Below, one piece after another: positions 5,498 through 10,758 of a stretch of 11,856 nt of DNA. The position numbers and the translations under genes were made by a program. The stretch covers positions 1 to 11,856 of the forward strand of contig JBBTVP010000012.1 of NCBI GenBank assembly GCA_038063175.1, given 5' to 3'. Source of the stretch: JBBTVP01 sp038063175 (GTDB lineage: Bacteria; Patescibacteriota; Minisyncoccia; UBA6257; 1-14-0-10-40-38). The stretch's first letter is position 1; each line of letters starts with the position of its first letter. Under the pieces are notes generated by a model, which saw only the letters and a list, made by a program, of their open reading frames with translations, was not told the DNA's origin and did no database searches.

Positions 5498-5709
5498 AAT
5501 TTACTCCACGAAACATTATGTCCCGATGATTTTCCAATCCCCCATCGTTCGAGAATACTTTCAGAGAAGAAGCTCTCGGAGGTCTATTGAGCTTGGTTCC
5601 GCCAACCAGTCGAAGATATTTGCTTTTTGGGGTGTCTCGGAAACTGACGAGTTGAGAGCAAGCGCTCCGTGAGCCACACGGAGATAGCGTCCCCAAAAAG
5701 TAAATATCG
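5498..5709 (-). ncRNA. Candidate structured RNA in the khpA-trmD gap
   Basis: The gap between khpA and trmD (5439-5716) has no credible gene but is rich in pairing. An 18-bp stem with one mismatch (5615-5632 with 5691-5708) encloses two hairpins: a perfect 7-bp one (5665-5671 with 5677-5683, loop AGCCA on the plus strand) and TCTC/GAGA plus AACT/AGTT (5635-5645 with 5650-5657). Together these make a three-way junction. Further along the minus strand is CGAT-GGGG-GATT-GGAA-AATC-ATCG, a hairpin with a GNRA-type loop, and then the terminator at 5470-5497. A folded domain followed by a terminator and an ORF is the layout of a cis-regulatory leader; an independent small RNA is also possible. I know no family that matches. 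The outer mismatch is an A-C on the minus strand but G-U on the plus, so the strand is not certain. Confidence 0.45.
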
Positions 5710-5716
5710 AGACTCC

Positions 5717-6019
5717 TTACATTCCCTGCTCTGCCGGACTCGACGGCGGCTTCTGACCCCGAGTAGAACCCTCTGGTTCTTCTATTTTCAAATTCACGCG
5801 CGCATCATGCTTTACTCCGACAATGCGGAGCAGCGAGCGAATCGCGTTCGCGGTCGCGCCCTGGCGCCCAACCACTTGCCCCATGTCTTCCGCATTCACC
5901 CGGAGCGAAAGGAGCACGCCCATCTCGTCCACACGGCGTTCCACTTTCACGTCGTCAGGGTGATCGACGATAGATTTTACGAGAAATTCAAGAAATTCCT
6001 GGTCTGCGAGCTTCGACAT
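5717..6019 (-). CDS. khpA: KH-domain RNA-binding protein KhpA
   Basis: The 100-residue product is a single type-II KH domain protein of the KhpA/YlqC family. The start MSKLADQEFLEFLVKSIVDHP is typical, RVNAEDMGQVVGRQGATANAIRSLL (40-64) carries the GxxG loop (G51-R-Q-G54) that grips single-stranded RNA, and a last strand (ARVNLKIEE, 73-81) is followed by a polar tail that is probably disordered. KhpA acts as a small RNA chaperone, often with KhpB, and its gene normally follows rpsP in bacteria, as here after 74 nt. In many bacteria rimM comes next; here rimM is absent and a structured stretch leads to trmD. No ribosome-binding site is visible. Confidence 0.92.
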   Translation of the reverse strand: MSKLADQEFLEFLVKSIVDHPDDVKVERRVDEMGVLLSLRVNAEDMGQVVGRQGATANAIRSLLRIVGVKHDARVNLKIEEPEGSTRGQKPPSSPAEQGM

Positions 6020-6093
6020 ATCGTTTCAGAATTCAATCTTCGACCTTTCTTACTACACCATCAACAACAATTAATATTTGAAATCGTTACGAC

Positions 6094-6417
6094 CTATGAT
6101 TTTGGGACCGCCGCGGGTTTTGCTTCAGCTGGCTTTGCTCCTTCCTCCTTTTTTGCCTGTTTATGAACCGCACGCTTCTTTCCGGAAACAATGCCGTCGG
6201 AGACCAAAAGGTTCCACACGGTGTCCGTGGGTTTTGCACCAACCTTCAGCCAGTATTCGATTCGGTCGCGCTTAAACTCACGCTTATTCAAAAGCGGATT
6301 AAACCAACCCAGATCTTCTGCGGGAGGACCGCCGAGTTTTGTTCGCTTCTCCTGAATAATCAGGCGGTAGCTTGGTTGGTGCTTTTTTCCGATGCGCTGG
6401 AGTTTGATTGCGAGCAT
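6094..6417 (-). CDS. rpsP: 30S ribosomal protein S16
   Basis: The 107-residue protein is S16, an early assembly protein of the 30S body. Diagnostic segments are MLAIKLQRIGKKHQPSYRLI (1-20), LGWFNPL (36-42) and KRDRIEYWLKVGAKPTDTVWNLL (49-71). The conserved core ends near residue 75, and a Lys/Ala-rich tail of about 30 residues follows, as in many S16 proteins. The gene starts 5 nt after a 53-codon ORF and is followed by khpA, the usual partner. There is no Shine-Dalgarno sequence (upstream AATAAAATTT), so translation may depend on coupling to the upstream ORF or on an unstructured AT-rich start region. Confidence 0.98.
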   Translation of the reverse strand: MLAIKLQRIGKKHQPSYRLIIQEKRTKLGGPPAEDLGWFNPLLNKREFKRDRIEYWLKVGAKPTDTVWNLLVSDGIVSGKKRAVHKQAKKEEGAKPAEAKPAAVPKS

Positions 6418-6422
6418 AAATT

Positions 6423-6584
6423 TTATTTATTCTGGAGTCGTGACACTTGAGTAATGTCGCCGATGCGCGAATCGATATCGATGAGCTTCCGATCAACTTT
6501 ATCAAATCGATTCCCCACTGCTTCATTGAGGTTAGCTAACGTGGAAAAAATATCTTCGTTGCTGACAGATTTATCTTTTTTCAT
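6423..6584 (-). CDS. Small coiled-coil protein (53 residues) upstream of rpsP
   Basis: An ATG at 6584 opens a 53-codon frame ending in TAA at 6423-6425. The product starts MKKDKSVSNEDIFSTLANLN and continues with a helix EAVGNRFDKVDRKLIDIDSR plus IGDITQVSRL, with hydrophobic residues every three or four positions, as in a coiled coil. Small proteins with a D-I-F-x-x-L start and R-F-D-K-V-D-R-K-L type repeats are frequent in CPR genomes and have no known function. It ends 5 nt before rpsP, so the two are probably cotranscribed. It has no visible ribosome-binding site. The pattern and the tight spacing support a real gene; a chance ORF is possible. Confidence 0.55.
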   Translation of the reverse strand: MKKDKSVSNEDIFSTLANLNEAVGNRFDKVDRKLIDIDSRIGDITQVSRLQNK

Positions 6585-6596
6585 GAGTTGAATAGC

Positions 6597-6630
6597 ATCT
6601 TATGCTTGAACTTTATAGCGAGCATAAGAT
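6597..6630. repeat. Perfect 10-bp inverted repeat in the rpsP-unit leader
   Basis: ATCTTATGCT (6597-6606) and AGCATAAGAT (6621-6630) are exact reverse complements with a 14-nt spacer. The repeat lies just downstream of the candidate promoter and 13 nt before the small coiled-coil ORF. It has no T run, so it is not a good terminator for smc. A leader hairpin or a dimer operator are both possible. Confidence 0.7.
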
Positions 6631-6637
6631 ATGGATT

Positions 6638-6666
6638 AAGGTAACAAAAGCCAATGTATCCGTCAA
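6638..6666 (-). promoter_or_regulatory. Candidate promoter of the rpsP unit
   Basis: On the minus strand TTGACG (6661-6666), a 17-bp spacer and TACCTT (6638-6643) lie between the smc stop codon and the small ORF. The -35 is good and the -10 is weak (three of six). Confidence 0.35.
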
Positions 6667-6691
6667 ATGAAGAACTTGTACATTCTAAATC

Positions 6692-8872
6692 CTACTCAAG
6701 CTTCAAAGACAGCACCTTCGAGGCGCCGTCTTCGCCCATGGTGATGCCGTACACAATATCCGCGGCTTCCATGGTAGCTCGATTATGGGTGACCACCACA
6801 AACTGGGTTTTCTTTGCGAAATCGCGGATGAGCGTTCCAAACCTGCGGGTGTTCGCTTCATCGAGCGCCGCATCGATCTCATCTAATACGAGAAACGGCG
6901 GAGGCGAAACCGAGATGAGAGCAAAAAGTACCGCAATTGAAACAAGTGTTTTCTCGCCTCCGGATAACATATCAAGCGACTGCACTCGCTTTGCAGGAAT
7001 GGTGACCCCGATCTCAATCCCCGCTTGAAAAGGTTCTTGCTCCGAAGCAACGACACCTTCCGAAGTTTCTCCCGCCTCCATGTCACTTGCTCGCCCCGTG
7101 GCGAAGCTGTTCGGGGTCACTTGTCGCATTTTTTCTAACGTGAGTTTTGCCTGCCCGCCGCCGAACATCATGCGGAAGTATTTCTGAAACTCGGCATTGA
7201 TTTCCTTCATCGCATGTGCAAAATCATCGTGAATTTTCCGATCAAGATCGTCGGTGAGTTTCGTGAGATCTATAAACGCTTTTTCGAGATCGGCAATTTG
7301 GGTCGAGAGAAATCGAAACCGCGCCTCGGTTTCCTCGGCTTCTTTCACAAGCGCTGCATCTACGTCCCCCATTCCCGCGAGTTCGCCGCGCAGTTTAAAA
7401 ATATGCCGGAGTGTGGTCGGAGCATCAAAATCTCCTTTCGGCGACGACGGAGAGAATTCATCGAGCCGCCGTCCTCCTTCCTTTGCCTGGCCGTCCAGCT
7501 CTTCACGCCGCATACGGATCCGCTCCCGATCGAGGGAAAGCCGGTTCCGCTCCGTTTCAATTGCAGCAATTTCGCTCCGCTTTGCTTCCACCGCCTCGAA
7601 TGTTTTTTTAAAAACATCGCTGAAGCCCTTCAGTGACTCGCGCTCCTCGCGTTCTGTGTCCGCAATGGTCGCAATTTTTTTCGCGATTTCCGAAAGTTCC
7701 CGGGTAAGCCGCTCACGGTCAGAATCAAGCTCACCATCCTCCACCACATCGCCCTTCGCCTCCGAAGAATCCCCTTCGAGAAAATGGTTAATCTTTTCGA
7801 AAAGAGTTTTCAGGAGATTCTTCACCTTCACGAGGTTCGCCTCATAGAGCACGTCTTCTATGGTCTCACGGACTTCTTCTAAAAACTTTACAAGCTCTGC
7901 GCCCTCAAAACCAGAACTTGATTCTTCTTTCATAATCTCGGCTTTTGCCTCAAGCTTTCCGAGTTCGCGCTCAATGACCGATCGCCGCTCGTGGAGTTCA
8001 CGGGCTTCACGGTCACGGGCTTCGTCCGTCTTTCCGGCTTTTGGCTTCTTTTCGTTCACGAGCTTCAATTCTGCTTCACGTCCCACGAGCTCCTTTTTCT
8101 TTGCCTCCATTCGTTCCGCAAGATGCTGAAAAGTAGGTTCGATGCGGATCTGCTCTTCTTCAAGTTCCTTGAGACGAGCGCTAAAATAGTCAGTTTCAAG
8201 TTCGCGGAGCTCCTTCAAAAGATCGTCGTGCTTTTCCCAACGTGCGGTCTGGCGCCGGAGAATCCGGAGGTGCGGCGTTATTTCTTCAATAAGCGCCCGC
8301 GCTTTTTCCATATTTATCTTCGTCGCCTTGAGCTTCAGATCCGCGTCGTGCTTTTTCAGCTGGAACTGACGGAGTCCCAGAATCTCCTCGAGCATCGCGC
8401 GTCGTTCCTTGGGTGAGGATCGCACAAAGAGATCGCTGTCACCTTGGTTTACGATTGAAAACCCGCGGGTACCAAGACGTGATTTTGCAAAAAAATCGAT
8501 AATGTCTTTCAGTCGCACCTCGGCGTCGTTTAAAAAATATTGAGAGGTTCCATCCCGTTCAAGCCGGCGGCGAATGGAAACTTCTGCGTAATCCACCGGG
8601 AAAAACTTGTTTCGGTTGTCGAAAACCATCGTCGCCTGCGCAAGACTCATGCGACTCTTCTTTTCGTTTCCCGCAAAAATGAGGTCGTCGGCCTTCAAGC
8701 TCCGCATACTCTTCGATTCACGCTCACCGAGAAGCCACCGAACCGCATCGATGATGTTCGATTTTCCAGATCCGTTCGGTCCCACAACCGCGGCAATTCC
8801 CGCCGGAAAATCGAATGTCGTTTTCTGGGCAAACGATTTAAATCCGGCAAGTTCGAGTCGTTTCAGGTACAT
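6692..8872 (-). CDS. smc: Short SMC-family chromosome segregation ATPase without a recognisable hinge
   Basis: SMC proteins compact and segregate the chromosome as ATP-driven ring dimers. The head is complete: Walker A GPNGSGKS (31-38), the Q-loop glutamine (143, in VNQGD), signature LSGGEK (636-641), Walker B FLVLDEID (660-667), D-loop ALDEAN and the switch histidine 696 in VVTHNRATM. The two coiled-coil arms (about 165-315 and 385-565) are short. At 726 residues it is far below the usual 1,100-1,200. Where the hinge should be, there is only a helical stretch at about 321-365 (FLEEVRETIEDVLYEANLVK, then LLKTLFEKINHFL) followed by an acidic linker. Residues about 584-598 (in QVTPNSFATGRASDM) come from the repeat shared with trmD. 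The gene follows rnc after 54 nt that hold an AT-rich repeat, and no ribosome site is visible. A fragment of a broken SMC is unlikely because both head halves are in one frame. Confidence 0.9.
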   Translation of the reverse strand: MYLKRLELAGFKSFAQKTTFDFPAGIAAVVGPNGSGKSNIIDAVRWLLGERESKSMRSLKADDLIFAGNEKKSRMSLAQATMVFDNRNKFFPVDYAEVSIRRRLERDGTSQYFLNDAEVRLKDIIDFFAKSRLGTRGFSIVNQGDSDLFVRSSPKERRAMLEEILGLRQFQLKKHDADLKLKATKINMEKARALIEEITPHLRILRRQTARWEKHDDLLKELRELETDYFSARLKELEEEQIRIEPTFQHLAERMEAKKKELVGREAELKLVNEKKPKAGKTDEARDREARELHERRSVIERELGKLEAKAEIMKEESSSGFEGAELVKFLEEVRETIEDVLYEANLVKVKNLLKTLFEKINHFLEGDSSEAKGDVVEDGELDSDRERLTRELSEIAKKIATIADTEREERESLKGFSDVFKKTFEAVEAKRSEIAAIETERNRLSLDRERIRMRREELDGQAKEGGRRLDEFSPSSPKGDFDAPTTLRHIFKLRGELAGMGDVDAALVKEAEETEARFRFLSTQIADLEKAFIDLTKLTDDLDRKIHDDFAHAMKEINAEFQKYFRMMFGGGQAKLTLEKMRQVTPNSFATGRASDMEAGETSEGVVASEQEPFQAGIEIGVTIPAKRVQSLDMLSGGEKTLVSIAVLFALISVSPPPFLVLDEIDAALDEANTRRFGTLIRDFAKKTQFVVVTHNRATMEAADIVYGITMGEDGASKVLSLKLE
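7081..7123. repeat. RPE-like element inside smc, flanked by 8-nt direct repeats
   Basis: Positions 7081-7118 are identical to 4827-4864 in trmD. Here the 26-nt palindromic core (7090-7115) lies between two copies of GTCACTTG (7082-7089 and 7116-7123), which looks like a target-site duplication. It is read in frame as T-P-N-S-F-A-T-G-R-A-S-D-M, between the strand that follows FGGG and the segment leading to LSGGEK. Confidence 0.93.
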
Positions 8873-8880
8873 ACTTTTGT

Positions 8881-8919
8881 GATGCCAATATGCGAATTCA
8901 TGCCAATGATACGAATAAA
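8881..8919. repeat. Degenerate relative of the rplJ-flanking repeat, between rnc and smc
   Basis: GATGCCAATAT and the following bases match the start of the 4525-4563 arm at about 34 of 39 positions. As at rplJ, the GATGCC end faces the start codon of the downstream gene, here 8 nt from the smc ATG. Similar short words continue up to the rnc stop codon at 8927. Confidence 0.75.
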
Positions 8920-8926
8920 TTGCGAA

Positions 8927-9610
8927 TCATTTAATTTGCTCCAACGCCGCTTTCGCCGCTTCCACTTCCGCATCCTGCTTCGAGGGGCCATTTCCTGATG
9001 CGGCAAGCTTTTCCCCAAAATAAACTCCCACGCTGAATAACTTCTGGTGATCGGGCCCTGATTCCTCGAGCACGCGGTACGTCGGGGTGATTTTCAGTTT
9101 TTCCTGAATTTTTTCCTGGAGCACGCTTTTCGCATCACGGTAGAGACCCATGCGCATAACTTCATCGAGACGCTCGAGGAGTATCGCCTTCACGAGAAGC
9201 TTCGCCGGAGCATAGCCGCCGTCCAGATACACCGCCCCGATGACTGCTTCGAGTGCGTTCGCAAGGATCACTTCCCTCGCTCGCCCCGTGTCTTTTGCCT
9301 CACCCCGCGAGAGGAGCACAAAATCCCCGAGCCCGATCGAACCCGCCACCTTTGCCATCATCTGGTAGTTCACAAGCGCAGAACGAATTGGGGTAAGCTC
9401 GCCTTCCGGCTTTGTCGGAAAGCGAAGGAAGAGCTCCTCGGTCACAATGAGCTCGATCACCGCATCTCCCAGAAATTCCAATCGCTCATTTGTGGGAAGA
9501 CCCCATGATGAATTTTCATTCAGGTAGGAACGGTGTGTGAGCGCCTCCCGGAGGAGGTCTTTCTCTCTAAAAATGTATCCAATTTTTTGTTCAAGAATGG
9601 AGAGCTGCAT
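8927..9610 (-). CDS. rnc: Ribonuclease III
   Basis: RNase III cleaves double-stranded RNA and processes rRNA precursors. The chosen start is the ATG at 9610 (227 residues), because a frame from 9652 would add a hydrophobic stretch not seen in the family; neither start has a Shine-Dalgarno sequence. The endonuclease domain has the signature NERLEFLGD (41-49) with acidic residues E42, E45 and D49, and ANALEAVIGAVYLDGGY (117-133) with catalytic E121; the position equal to E. coli D114 is Asn, as in many bacteria. A double-stranded RNA-binding domain follows (about 159-227: KSVLQEKIQE, GPDHQKLFSV, GPSKQDAEVEAAKAAL). The gene lies between nusB and smc, in the order nusB-rnc-smc. Transcripts with long perfect stems nearby (the rplJ region) are possible substrates. 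Confidence 0.96.
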   Translation of the reverse strand: MQLSILEQKIGYIFREKDLLREALTHRSYLNENSSWGLPTNERLEFLGDAVIELIVTEELFLRFPTKPEGELTPIRSALVNYQMMAKVAGSIGLGDFVLLSRGEAKDTGRAREVILANALEAVIGAVYLDGGYAPAKLLVKAILLERLDEVMRMGLYRDAKSVLQEKIQEKLKITPTYRVLEESGPDHQKLFSVGVYFGEKLAASGNGPSKQDAEVEAAKAALEQIK

Positions 9611-9687
9611 AAGTAACAACTGAAGGAGAAGCGTGACAACCCGAACTATCAATGCATTTCCTATTTCAGATGCTCACGTTCCGCCTT

Positions 9688-10218
9688 TCAAAAATCTTCT
9701 TCGTCTTTCTCTGTGTTCACCTTCGGTGGTACGACCTTTTCTTTTTCTTTCTTCTCTGGCCTATCCCCCTTCGTACGTCGTTCCGCTTTATCTTTCTCTT
9801 CAAATCCTAACTCTTTATAGACCGTTCCCAAAACCCCGTTAATAAACCTTCCCGAGTTCGGTCCCCCGTAGTTCTTCGCAATTTCGATTGCTTCGTTGAT
9901 TGCTACCTTCGAGGGCACTTCTTCTTTGTCTGCGTAGAGAAGCTCATAGAGCCCGATCCGGAGTGCATTTCGGTCGATAATCGCAATCTGTTCGAGCGGC
10001 CACTCGGGAGCTGCCTTTACGATGATCTTATCGATCTCCGGTAAGTGCTCGATAATCCCCTTCATAAGACGCCACGCGAAATCCGGCTCATCGATGCCTG
10101 GCGCAAATTCCTCAAGGTTCCGTTCAAGGATCGTGGTAAGGTCAGTCTTTCTCCCAGAGAAGTCCCATTCGTAGAGGGACTGGAGAATGACGGAGCGAAC
10201 GAGTTGTCGGGTGGCCAT
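9688..10218 (-). CDS. nusB: Transcription antitermination factor NusB
   Basis: NusB pairs with NusE (S10) on boxA RNA and is needed for full-length rRNA transcription. The 176-residue product has the all-helical NusB fold with typical segments: ATRQLVRSVILQSLYEWDF (2-20), EWPLEQIAIIDRNALRIGLYELL (72-94), VPSKVAINEAIEIAKNYGG (101-119) and RFINGVLGTVYKEL (123-136). The core ends near 140, and about 36 residues of highly charged Lys/Glu-rich tail follow, an extension beyond the usual NusB length. The gene follows rpmF by 64 nt, most of it a heptanucleotide tandem repeat that ends 5 nt before the ATG, so there is no room for an ordinary ribosome-binding site. Confidence 0.95.
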   Translation of the reverse strand: MATRQLVRSVILQSLYEWDFSGRKTDLTTILERNLEEFAPGIDEPDFAWRLMKGIIEHLPEIDKIIVKAAPEWPLEQIAIIDRNALRIGLYELLYADKEEVPSKVAINEAIEIAKNYGGPNSGRFINGVLGTVYKELGFEEKDKAERRTKGDRPEKKEKEKVVPPKVNTEKDEEDF

Positions 10219-10223
10219 AGATT

Positions 10224-10258
10224 AAAGTGCAAAGTGCAAAGTACAAAGTACAAAGTAC
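10224..10258. repeat. Heptanucleotide tandem repeat before nusB (5 units)
   Basis: Five consecutive 7-mers read AAAGTGC, AAAGTGC, AAAGTAC, AAAGTAC, AAAGTAC on the plus strand. They occupy the nusB leader up to 5 nt before its ATG. Confidence 0.97.
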
Positions 10259-10282
10259 AAGGGAACAGCTTACGGCCTGGGA

Positions 10283-10450
10283 TTACGCTTTCCTTTCCCT
10301 GTATTTCCCGCACTGCATGCATGCGCGGTGAGGAATCATTGGTCCACGGCAATTCGGACACACAGAAATATCCTGCCGTTTTAGGGCAAGATGGCTCCGT
10401 CGCCGACCTACTTTCGATTTCGAATGATGTTTTACTGGTACGCCGCCCAT
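10283..10450 (-). CDS. rpmF: 50S ribosomal protein L32
   Basis: This 55-residue ORF begins MGGVPVKHHSKSKVGRRRSH and continues with LALKRQDISVCPNCRGPMIP and HRACMQCGKYRERKA. The N-terminal V-P-x-K-x-x-x-S-K-S-x-x-x-x-R-R-x-H pattern and four cysteines (31, 34, 44, 47) in two CxxC knuckles are those of zinc-binding L32, at normal length. It is the first gene after the promoter at 10541-10569 and is followed by nusB, rnc and smc. Upstream of the ATG there is no Shine-Dalgarno sequence but a degenerate heptanucleotide repeat. The DUF177/YceD gene that often precedes rpmF is absent. Confidence 0.93.
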   Translation of the reverse strand: MGGVPVKHHSKSKVGRRRSHLALKRQDISVCPNCRGPMIPHRACMQCGKYRERKA

Positions 10451-10455
10451 AGGTT

Positions 10456-10497
10456 ATAACTAACAACTTAAAACTAATGACTAATAACTTACGACTG
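10456..10497. repeat. Degenerate heptanucleotide repeat in the rpmF leader (6 units)
   Basis: Six 7-mers in register read ATAACTA, ACAACTT, AAAACTA, ATGACTA, ATAACTT, ACGACTG on the plus strand. All fit A-x-R-A-C-T-x. The array ends 5 nt before the rpmF start codon, at the same distance as the repeat before nusB. Confidence 0.8.
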
Positions 10498-10540
10498 TCA
10501 TACGCCAACCCTACAACCAATGACCTAATTAAACACATCT

Positions 10541-10569
10541 AGAATAGAAAAACAACGGCTATGTGTCAA
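10541..10569 (-). promoter_or_regulatory. Promoter of the rpmF-nusB-rnc-smc unit
   Basis: The minus strand has a perfect TTGACA (10564-10569), a 17-bp spacer and TATTCT (10541-10546, four of six). Transcription would start near 10534, giving a leader of about 85 nt. The 308-nt gap between rpmF and the kinase gene holds this promoter, the repeat at 10456-10497, an inverted repeat and the kinase promoter, and nothing else that I can see. Confidence 0.65.
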
Positions 10570-10592
10570 ACTTTCTATTTTTAACGAAAGTT
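10569..10592. other. Inverted repeat touching the rpmF -35 box
   Basis: AACTTTC (10569-10575) and GAAAGTT (10586-10592) are perfect 7-bp arms with a 10-nt spacer. The left arm overlaps the last base of the -35 box. It could be an operator, but short inverted repeats like this also occur by chance. Confidence 0.3.
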
Positions 10593-10652
10593 AGGGCTGT
10601 CCGATAGTTCAATAAGCGATTTTTCTAGATAATGCTCGACGAGTGGATTTTC

Positions 10653-10682
10653 TTGACATCTTATATATTTATAACTTAATCT
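10653..10682 (+). promoter_or_regulatory. Possible promoter of the kinase gene
   Basis: A perfect TTGACA (10653-10658) is followed by a very AT-rich stretch. With an 18-bp spacer the -10 would be TAATCT (10677-10682, three of six); TATAAC at 10670-10675 is a better hexamer but too close to this -35. The leader to the start codon would be about 70 nt. Confidence 0.4.
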
Positions 10683-10758
10683 TATCGCAGCATTCATGGT
10701 TCGGTCGTGCCCATCGACAGCCGAATCCACAGAACCAAAACCCACAAGGAGGGTTCAA

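Noticed and set aside
5631..5660. CTGACGAG with a nearby GAAA and GTC, as in a hammerhead ribozyme core
   Set aside because: The elements are in the wrong order and spacing for any hammerhead permutation.
5463..5696. A 77-codon minus-strand frame from a TTG in the khpA-trmD gap
   Set aside because: It has no ribosome site or recognisable motif and runs through the terminator hairpin; the RNA structure explains the region better. A protein remnant is not fully excluded.
7254..7847. Long plus-strand Ser/Arg-rich frames opposite smc
   Set aside because: They are antisense shadows of the coiled-coil codons of smc and have low-complexity composition.
10224..10497. Possible CRISPR-like array around rpmF
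   Set aside because: The units are 7-nt tandem repeats without spacers, and the stretch between them encodes L32.
10045..10538. Frames of 135 and 158 codons across nusB, the heptamer repeat and rpmF
   Set aside because: Their repetitive peptides (for example CTLYFVLCTLHF) are translations of the 7-nt repeat, and they overlap the convincing rpmF and nusB frames.
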